Shown here in pieces: positions 43,555 to 49,047 of a stretch of 49,047 bases of DNA (its first letter is position 1; every line of letters begins with the position of its first letter). A program made the translations under genes and the position numbers. Origin of the DNA: JBIOHJ01 sp044448905 (GTDB lineage Bacteria > Bacteroidota > Bacteroidia > AKYH767-A > OLB10). The stretch is taken from the NCBI GenBank assembly GCA_044448905.1, contig JBIOHJ010000004.1, positions 1 through 49,047 of the forward strand. The letters run 5' to 3'. Under the pieces are notes generated by a model that made no database searches, had not been told where the DNA came from, and saw only the letters and a list, made by a program, of their open reading frames with translations.

Positions 43555-44215
43555 ATGAAAATAAAACAGCTATTTGCCTCATCCGAATATAAAGATTCTT
43601 TGGGAAGCAAATTTCGAAATAAAAGATTTAAACATTTTGAAGCAAAACTACTAAAACTTCAAAAACCTATTCGCATACTTGACATAGGAGGCAAAGAATC
43701 ATTTTGGCTTCATCGGAATTCTGCAATTCTTAACGATGCAAAAAATTACACTGGTCAATTTGATAGAAGAGCGGGTTTCTCATCCCAACATATCAAGCAT
43801 GATTGGAGATGGGACAACGCTTTCCCAGTTTCACGATAATTCATTTGATGTTGCTTTTTCAAATTCAGTAATTGAGCATTTAACAACTTTTGCAAACCAA
43901 GTTAAAATGGCTAATGAGATGAAGCGTTTAGGTAAATATTTTTACGTCCAAACACCCAATAAATACTTTTTTATAGAACCCCACTTTATTTTACCGTTTT
44001 TCCAGTTTTATCCACGCTGGCTTAAGGTTTTTGTTCTGACAAAAACAAAACTTAGCCGCGGTAAAAAACGAATCAGAGAGCGTGCGGAAAAATATATTGA
44101 TGAAATCAGGCTGCTTTCGCTTTCAGACATGAAATCACTGTTTCCGGGCGCTGAAATATATTATGAAAAGTTCGGTTTTTTTACCAAATCATTCGTGTTT
44201 CATAATTTTAAATAA
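43555..44215 (+). pseudogene. SAM-dependent methyltransferase, split by a frameshift
   Basis: Two overlapping frames together make one class I methyltransferase. The first, from ATG 43555, has the SAM-binding start KPIRILDIGGKESFW and runs to about 43735. The second carries ISSMIGDGTTLSQFHDNSFDVAFSNSVIEHL, motifs II-III, and continues to the stop at 44215. Joining them requires removing one base from the A6 run within GCAAAAAATTACACTGG at about 43739-43747, giving A-K-I-T-L-V-N-L. The cause could be a real mutation, a slip site that gives some full-length protein, or a sequencing error in a homopolymer. Restored length would be about 219 residues. Both frames keep sensible codons and family motifs, so decay, if real, is recent. 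It lies between the flippase and the PAPS genes and may have modified a sugar. Confidence 0.85.
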
Positions 44216-44248
44216 GGCATTTGTAATAGTTATTCAAAAATATTTTTT

Positions 44249-45079
44249 CTAACTAACCACAAACCATTCGTTCAGTAAATTTTCCTTATTGTATTTAATT
44301 GATTCGTTGTTTTTGTAGCAATTTACCGATTTACCTGAATAAACAGCTATGGCGTGACCTGCAGCTGTGTCCCATTCCATGGTAGGCGCAAGTCTTGGAT
44401 ATACATCAGCTGTTCCTTCAGCGACCAGGCAAATTTTTAAAGAGCTTCCACTCGAAATAAATTTAATATCCCCGTGCTTTAATTTGAGATCATTGATAAA
44501 AGATTGTGTTTCGGATGTCAGATGCGACCGGCTTGCTACGACTGTAAATTCGTTTTTATAATTTTCAATTGGAAGTTTTTGCGAATGCTGCGTAAGCGTT
44601 TCAAAAAATTCAGAAGTGAATAATTTCGATAAAAATTTTTCATCTATGCTGCATTTATAACTTCCAAGATTTTCCGCTGCATAATAAAGAATATTTAATA
44701 CCGGAGCATACACCACACCCATAACAGGATTTTCATTCTCAATCAAAGCAATATTGACTGTAAACTCACCATTCCTTTTAATAAACTCTTTTGTTCCATC
44801 CAACGGATCCACCAGCCAGAATTGATTCCAGTTTTTTCTTTCCTGATATAAAATATTTTTTCCCTCTTCACTTAAAACAGGTAGCAATGTCTCTGCAAGC
44901 ACCTCAACAATTTTTTTGTGAGCAAGCTTATCGGCAATAGTCAGCGGTGAGTTATCGCTTTTTAGCTCAACTTCTGCATCATTATTATAAACCGAAAGGA
45001 TTTCATTACCCGCTGCCAATGCCGCTTTAACAGCTGTTTCAAGAAAAGCAGGATTTATGTTTTTCAATCGTAATGTCAA
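44249..45079 (-). CDS. cysQ: 3'(2'),5'-bisphosphate nucleotidase CysQ
   Basis: It hydrolyses PAP, the inhibitory by-product of sulfotransferases, to AMP and phosphate. The 276 residues have the lithium-sensitive phosphatase motifs: LSEEGK with metal-binding E, DPLDGTKEF at 91-99, and PTMEWDTAAGHAIA near the C-terminus. The start is TTG at 45079, overlapping the cysN stop in the four-base arrangement TTGA; no ATG is available near the N-terminus. The gene is last in the order cysC-cysD-cysN-cysQ, so donor synthesis and by-product removal are made together, as the neighbouring sulfotransferases would need. Confidence 0.94.
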   Translation of the reverse strand: MTLRLKNINPAFLETAVKAALAAGNEILSVYNNDAEVELKSDNSPLTIADKLAHKKIVEVLAETLLPVLSEEGKNILYQERKNWNQFWLVDPLDGTKEFIKRNGEFTVNIALIENENPVMGVVYAPVLNILYYAAENLGSYKCSIDEKFLSKLFTSEFFETLTQHSQKLPIENYKNEFTVVASRSHLTSETQSFINDLKLKHGDIKFISSGSSLKICLVAEGTADVYPRLAPTMEWDTAAGHAIAVYSGKSVNCYKNNESIKYNKENLLNEWFVVS

Positions 45080-46359
45080 ATAATCATTCCGGCACCTAAG
45101 GTTTCGTTAGTGCCTTCTTCAATAAGGATAATACTTCCGGTAATCCGGTTTTTGCGGTAACTGTCGTAAAATAACGGCTGCGTTGTACGAATATGAATGC
45201 GCGCAATATCATTCATGCCAATTTCTTTGTCGGTTTCAATACGGTGCAAGGTGTTCACATCAACTTTATATCGAATATCTTTAATTACACATTTCACTTC
45301 TTTTGTGGTATGACGTATTGTGTACTTTCCCCCGTGCATTAATTTCTTTTCGTTCATCCAGCATACCATCATTTCAATATCCTGCCCTATGGAAGGAACA
45401 TTATTTTCGCGCACAATCATATCGCCCCTGCTTATATCAATTTCCGAATCAAGCGTCATTGTAACCGACATGGGCGAAAAAGCTTCGCCAAGATTTTCAT
45501 TCCCTTTAATTCCCAAAAAATCAATCGTTTTGATTTTTGAATTGAATCCCGAAGGCAGCACTTTTACTTCATCTCCGGGTTTAAAAACACCACCGGCTAT
45601 ACGTCCGGCATAACCGCGGTAGTCATGATATTCCTGCGCCTGCGGGCGAATTACATATTGCACCGGAAACCGGCAGTCAATATGATTATCATCGCTGCTG
45701 ATGTGAATATTTTCGAGTAGGTACATTAATGTAGGGCCTTTGTACCAATCCATGCGTGTTGATTTTTCAACTACATTATCTCCTTTCAGGGCACTGATGG
45801 GAATAAAATGAATATCCTTTACTTCGAGTTTTGATGCAAGCTTTTTGTATTCGGCTGCTACGTTTTCAAAAACTTCTTCGTTGTAATCAACTAAATCCAT
45901 TTTATTAATACAAACTATAATGTGTGAAATTCCAAGCAATGAAGCGATGAACGAATGGCGGTTGGTTTGTTCAACCACCCCTTTACGTGCATCAATGAGG
46001 ATTAATGCCAGGTTTGTTGAAGAGGCACCGGTAACCATATTGCGGGTGTATTGAATATGACCAGGTGTATCGGCAATAATAAATTTGCGCCTTGGTGTGG
46101 CAAAATAACGGTAGGCAACATCAATGGTTATACCTTGTTCGCGCTCGGCTTTTAGCCCGTCAGTTAAAAGAGAAAGGTCAACGTGTTCGTATCCCTTTTT
46201 TTTGCTGGTATGCATTACCGCTTCCAGCTGATCTTCGAATATGGATTTGCTGTCGAGCAATAATCTCCCAATCAGTGTGCTTTTGCCGTCATCAACACTT
46301 CCGGCAGTAGTAAATCGTAATAATTCCATTTGAGTGTATTTTTCCCTGCTGAAAGGCAT
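45076..46359 (-). CDS. cysN: Sulfate adenylyltransferase subunit 1 (GTPase)
   Basis: With CysD it makes adenosine 5'-phosphosulfate from ATP and sulfate, driving the reaction by GTP hydrolysis. The 427 residues show the GTPase motifs G20-SVDDGKST (G1), DTPGHIQY (G3) and NKMDLVDY (G4), followed by EF-Tu-like beta-barrel domains. It is slightly shorter than E. coli CysN (about 475) and has no fused CysC kinase; the kinase is a separate gene here. It overlaps cysQ by 4 bases and follows cysD by 17 bases. Confidence 0.95.
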   Translation of the reverse strand: MPFSREKYTQMELLRFTTAGSVDDGKSTLIGRLLLDSKSIFEDQLEAVMHTSKKKGYEHVDLSLLTDGLKAEREQGITIDVAYRYFATPRRKFIIADTPGHIQYTRNMVTGASSTNLALILIDARKGVVEQTNRHSFIASLLGISHIIVCINKMDLVDYNEEVFENVAAEYKKLASKLEVKDIHFIPISALKGDNVVEKSTRMDWYKGPTLMYLLENIHISSDDNHIDCRFPVQYVIRPQAQEYHDYRGYAGRIAGGVFKPGDEVKVLPSGFNSKIKTIDFLGIKGNENLGEAFSPMSVTMTLDSEIDISRGDMIVRENNVPSIGQDIEMMVCWMNEKKLMHGGKYTIRHTTKEVKCVIKDIRYKVDVNTLHRIETDKEIGMNDIARIHIRTTQPLFYDSYRKNRITGSIILIEEGTNETLGAGMII

Positions 46360-46376
46360 TTTTTATTAATTATAAT

Positions 46377-47282
46377 TCAGAAATATCCTGCCTTTTTCCT
46401 GTCTTCCATTGCTGTTTCCGATCTGCGGTCATCGGCACGGGTACCGCGTTCGGTAGTACGACTGGCAGCTACTTCCAATATTATTTCTTCAATATTGCCT
46501 GCAGGAGAAAGTACAGCGCCTGTACAGGTCATATCGCCAACAGTTCGGTAACGAACGCGTAAATTTTCTATTCTTTCGCTTTCGCGCAACGATATAAAAT
46601 CACAAGCAGCCAGTATGTTTCCATCTCGTACAATGCAATCGCGGTTGTGCGAGAAATATATTTCAGGAATTTCAAGGTTTTCGATGGCTATGTATTGCCA
46701 TACGTCCATTTCTGTCCAGTTACTTAAGGGGAATATTCTGAAATGTTCTCCCATATTTTTCTTGCCATTAAAAAGATACCATAATTCCGGACGCTGGTTT
46801 TTAGGATCCCATTGCCCAAAGTCATCGCGGTGCGAGAAAAAACGCTCTTTTGCCCGCGCTTTTTCTTCATCACGCCTAGCGCCACCAAGTGCCGCATCAA
46901 TTTTAAATTCTTCTAATGCATCAAGCAAGGTAACGGTTTGCAAAATATTCCGACTGGCGTTGGGTCCTTTTTCCTCAACCGCTCTTCCTTTATCAATAGA
47001 CTCCTGAACATGACGCACAATTAGATTGGCTCCAATTTTCTTAACAAGGCTATCTCTGAACTCAAGGGTTTCGGGAAAGTTATGACCGGTATCAATATGT
47101 AGCAGGGGAAAAGGGATTTTAGCTGGATAAAATGCTTTGCGGGCAAGATGAGTCATAATAATCGAATCTTTTCCACCAGAAAATAATAATGCAGGATGTT
47201 CGAACTGCGCGGCTGTTTCGCGAATAACAAAAATGGCTTCAGCTTCGAGTTCTTTTAAATGATTTAAATGGTAGTAGATCAT
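46377..47282 (-). CDS. cysD: Sulfate adenylyltransferase subunit 2
   Basis: This is the catalytic ATP-pyrophosphatase subunit that forms APS. The 301 residues have the PP-loop SGGKDS at 35-40, LLHIDTGHNFPET, ALGGARRDEEKARAKERFFS and EIYFSHNRDC, all CysD features. The C-terminal R-T-T-E-R-G-T-R-A-D-D segment is also typical. Length is as in E. coli (302). Starts with ATG, 14 bases downstream of cysC. Confidence 0.97.
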   Translation of the reverse strand: MIYYHLNHLKELEAEAIFVIRETAAQFEHPALLFSGGKDSIIMTHLARKAFYPAKIPFPLLHIDTGHNFPETLEFRDSLVKKIGANLIVRHVQESIDKGRAVEEKGPNASRNILQTVTLLDALEEFKIDAALGGARRDEEKARAKERFFSHRDDFGQWDPKNQRPELWYLFNGKKNMGEHFRIFPLSNWTEMDVWQYIAIENLEIPEIYFSHNRDCIVRDGNILAACDFISLRESERIENLRVRYRTVGDMTCTGAVLSPAGNIEEIILEVAASRTTERGTRADDRRSETAMEDRKKAGYF

Positions 47283-47296
47283 TAATGAAATAAAAT

Positions 47297-47902
47297 TTAC
47301 TGTTTAATTTCAGAAGTAATTTTACCGGTAATATATGATACAACTTTTTCAACAGATTCATCAATCCTTAACTGGTCGGTTTTAATTTCCAGTTCGACTT
47401 GAAGCGGAGGCTCGAAGGGAGAACTAATTCCGGTAAAATCAGCTATCTCACCTGCCCGGGCTTTTTTATAAAGTCCTTTAACATCGCGCTGTTCGCAGAT
47501 TTCGAGGGGGCAATTTACAAAGATTTCGGCAAACTCATTTTTTTCAACAATTGACCTCACCCGATTGCGGTCTTCACGGAAGGGTGATATAAATGCCGTC
47601 AGCACCACCACCCCGGCATCCACAAACAATTTTGCAACCTCACCTATTCTGCGGATGTTTTCTTTTCTTCCTTCATCACTAAAATCAACATTGCTGTTTA
47701 ATCCATATCTGACGTTATCGCCATCTAATAAATATGTTTTTATATTTTTTTTATGAAGCTCTTCCTCAACTTTCCCTGCAATGGTACTTTTGCCCGAACC
47801 CGATAAACCCGTAAACCAAACAATCATAGAGCCATGCCCGTTTAGCTGCTGCCGGTCACGTTTAGTTATGGTGTAATTCTGTTGAACAATATTCTTCGAC
47901 AT
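47297..47902 (-). CDS. cysC: Adenylyl-sulfate kinase
   Basis: It phosphorylates APS to PAPS, the donor used by sulfotransferases. The 201 residues have the Walker A motif G32-LSGSGKST40, then LLDGDNVRYGLN, FISPFREDRNRVR and FTGISSPFEPP, the standard APS-binding and lid motifs. It is the first gene of the four-gene PAPS unit. A possible terminator of the upstream DinB-family gene lies at 47931-47961, just before it; I did not identify its promoter. Confidence 0.96.
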   Translation of the reverse strand: MSKNIVQQNYTITKRDRQQLNGHGSMIVWFTGLSGSGKSTIAGKVEEELHKKNIKTYLLDGDNVRYGLNSNVDFSDEGRKENIRRIGEVAKLFVDAGVVVLTAFISPFREDRNRVRSIVEKNEFAEIFVNCPLEICEQRDVKGLYKKARAGEIADFTGISSPFEPPLQVELEIKTDQLRIDESVEKVVSYITGKITSEIKQ

Positions 47903-47930
47903 GAAATCCTTACCTGACTTTAGTGTGCTG

Positions 47931-47961
47931 AAAAGAGGTGAGTAAAAAAATCTCCTCTTTT
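47931..47961 (-). terminator. Weak hairpin terminator after the DinB-family gene
   Basis: On the minus strand AAAAGAGG (47961-47954) and CCTCTTTT (47938-47931) form an 8-bp stem, with a TTTTTTT run in the loop region. It would end the transcript of the DinB-family gene before cysC. Confidence 0.45.
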
Positions 47962-47987
47962 GAATTTGGCTGCGAAGTTAGCTAATT

Positions 47988-48446
47988 TCAGAGTAATTTT
48001 TTGATCAGAACTATTTGCCCGAGGTGATATGCATCATGCTGGAGGAGACCCTGAATATGTTCGTAATAAGTCATATTATTTTTGGGGTAAATTTTCTCGA
48101 AATTAATTTCATTAAAATTTTCAATGAATGAAATCCATTTTTGTTGCGAGACTTTAAGTTTTTTTAATGTGTTTTCCCATTCTGCTTCTGAAGTATCTTT
48201 TACGAGAGTGAAATAATTATCATCAGGAGTATTGATTACGGAGCCTTGTACACGCTGTAAAACATTTTCGCGCCAACTGATAATGTGATTTACAATTTCC
48301 CAAATTGAATTTAATTGCATTGAAACTTTTTTTGCAGCCTGAACTGCCGTGATGTTTTTTAAAGTTTCATCAATGGTAACATCAATCCACGGGTTTCCAT
48401 TATACAGGTCGGTGAAAAGTTTATTAATGCGATGGGTTTCTGTCAT
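47988..48446 (-). CDS. DinB-family protein
   Basis: The product has 152 residues from ATG 48446; a TTG three codons earlier overlaps the upstream gene and is less likely. It is a predicted four-helix bundle with the metal-binding histidines of the DinB/YfiT superfamily: N-H-I-I-S-W-R near residue 55 and L-Q-H-D-A-Y-H-L-G-Q near 138. Members include thiol-S-transferases and damage-inducible proteins; the specific role is unknown. It begins one base after the stop of the phzF-like gene and is cotranscribed with it. Confidence 0.88.
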   Translation of the reverse strand: MTETHRINKLFTDLYNGNPWIDVTIDETLKNITAVQAAKKVSMQLNSIWEIVNHIISWRENVLQRVQGSVINTPDDNYFTLVKDTSEAEWENTLKKLKVSQQKWISFIENFNEINFEKIYPKNNMTYYEHIQGLLQHDAYHLGQIVLIKKLL

Positions 48447-48447
48447 A

Positions 48448-49047
48448 CTACTCAATATTTATTTCACCTGTCAAATACAACCGGGCTTGCCCGCTTATTT
48501 CAACCCGTTCATCAAGCAATTCGCAAATCAAATTGCCCTCGCGTTTCGAAATTTGTTTTGCAATGAGTTTTTTCTTTCCCAGCTTCTCAGCCCAGTAGGG
48601 CGTAAGCGTAGTATGTGCAGAACCGGTTACCGGGTCTTCGTCAATTCCATACTGTGGAAAAAAGCAGCGTGAAACAAAATCAACTTTTTTTCCTTTGGCA
48701 GTGCAAATAATTCCGCGAGAACCCAGCTTGCTTATCAAGCGAAAATCAGGATTCAATTCTTCAACATCTTTTTGCGAAGGGAGAATCGACATATAATCAT
48801 CCCTCCCTTTGTAAGTTTCGAGAGGTTTAATTCCTATAGCTTCAGTAATCAACGGTAATGATTCAATTTTCTGAATATTATCTTTTGGAAAATTCATTTT
48901 TAAAAAATCATTTTCCTTTTTCACCGTTAAAACCCCGCTACGAGTATGAAAATTAATTTGCGGTTTATTGTAGTTGAAAATTTCAAACATCACAAACGCA
49001 GTTGCAAGTGTAGCATGCCCGCATAAATCAACTTCTTTGACGGGAGT
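48448..49047 (-). CDS. PhzF-family isomerase-like protein, 5' end beyond window
   Basis: The frame is open to the right edge, giving 199 residues of an expected 260-300; about the first third is missing. The visible part opens with VDLCGHATLATAFV, the conserved PhzF segment, and later has FFPQYGIDEDPVTGSAHTTLTPYWAEKLGK, which includes the D-P-V-T-G-S-A-H motif. The catalytic glutamate near the N-terminus is outside the window. Family members isomerise small carboxylic acids; in Bacteroidota they are common outside phenazine clusters, so no phenazine synthesis is implied. Confidence 0.92.
   Translation of the reverse strand, partial: TPVKEVDLCGHATLATAFVMFEIFNYNKPQINFHTRSGVLTVKKENDFLKMNFPKDNIQKIESLPLITEAIGIKPLETYKGRDDYMSILPSQKDVEELNPDFRLISKLGSRGIICTAKGKKVDFVSRCFFPQYGIDEDPVTGSAHTTLTPYWAEKLGKKKLIAKQISKREGNLICELLDERVEISGQARLYLTGEINIE

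Noticed and set aside
44249..47902. Assimilatory sulfate reduction operon
   Set aside because: Only APS/PAPS synthesis and PAP removal are present. There is no reductase or sulfate permease in the window, and the neighbours are sulfotransferases.
48448..49047. Evidence for a phenazine pathway
   Set aside because: PhzF-family proteins are common without other phz genes, and none is present here.

Overview
The window reads as chromosomal DNA from a member of the Bacteroidota. The base composition is AT-rich. Seven secreted proteins end in a type IX secretion (T9SS) type A sorting domain. Several promoters fit the Bacteroidota pattern TTTG/TTG, about 20 bases, then TAnnTTTG. Housekeeping proteins (AspS, YbeY, MaeB, MltD, a DUF349 protein, a RemB/Wzi-like barrel) have the form usual in this phylum. 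I cannot place it below phylum.

Positions 1-8.6 kb hold the 5' part of a DUF349 repeat gene, a tRNA-Pro(CGG), a two-gene unit for secreted proteins, and a ybeY-aspS unit. The aspS gene is the most unusual thing here. After a complete aspartyl-tRNA synthetase the reading frame continues for about 139 residues into a helical domain carrying R-N-x-x-x-H, the catalytic signature of HEPN ribonucleases. Downstream lies an orphan 40-codon copy of an ordinary aspS 3' end with its own stop. The two aspS ends share a 59-bp near-identical block 633 bp apart, which looks like an insertion at the 3' end of aspS that gave the enzyme a new tail and displaced the old one.

Positions 8.6-28.3 kb are mostly genes for secreted T9SS cargo: a DUF7619/SdrD-type protein, an FN3 protein, a small CTD protein, an Omp28-like CPPC protein, a PQQ-propeller/PKD protein and a repeat protein. 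Among them lie maeB, an O6-alkylguanine methyltransferase, a small membrane protein, an M16 peptidase, an MltD-type lytic transglycosylase and a cysteine-rich LuxR-like HTH protein. Two 21-bp tandem-repeat arrays occupy intergenic gaps at 11.64 and 28.37 kb.

Positions 28.7-48 kb encode envelope polysaccharide synthesis. There are two kinds of initiating sugar-phosphate transferase, a RemB/Wzi-like outer-membrane protein, two glycosyltransferases, a sugar-nucleotide epimerase, a GH5 hydrolase, a Wzy-like polymerase, a Wzx-like flippase and three consecutive sulfotransferases. A frameshifted methyltransferase separates these from cysC-cysD-cysN-cysQ, which make the sulfate donor PAPS and remove its by-product PAP. 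No PAPS or sulfite reductase is present in the window. The simplest reading is a locus for a sulfated exopolysaccharide, capsule or O-antigen. The window ends with a DinB-family gene and the 3' part of a phzF-like gene.
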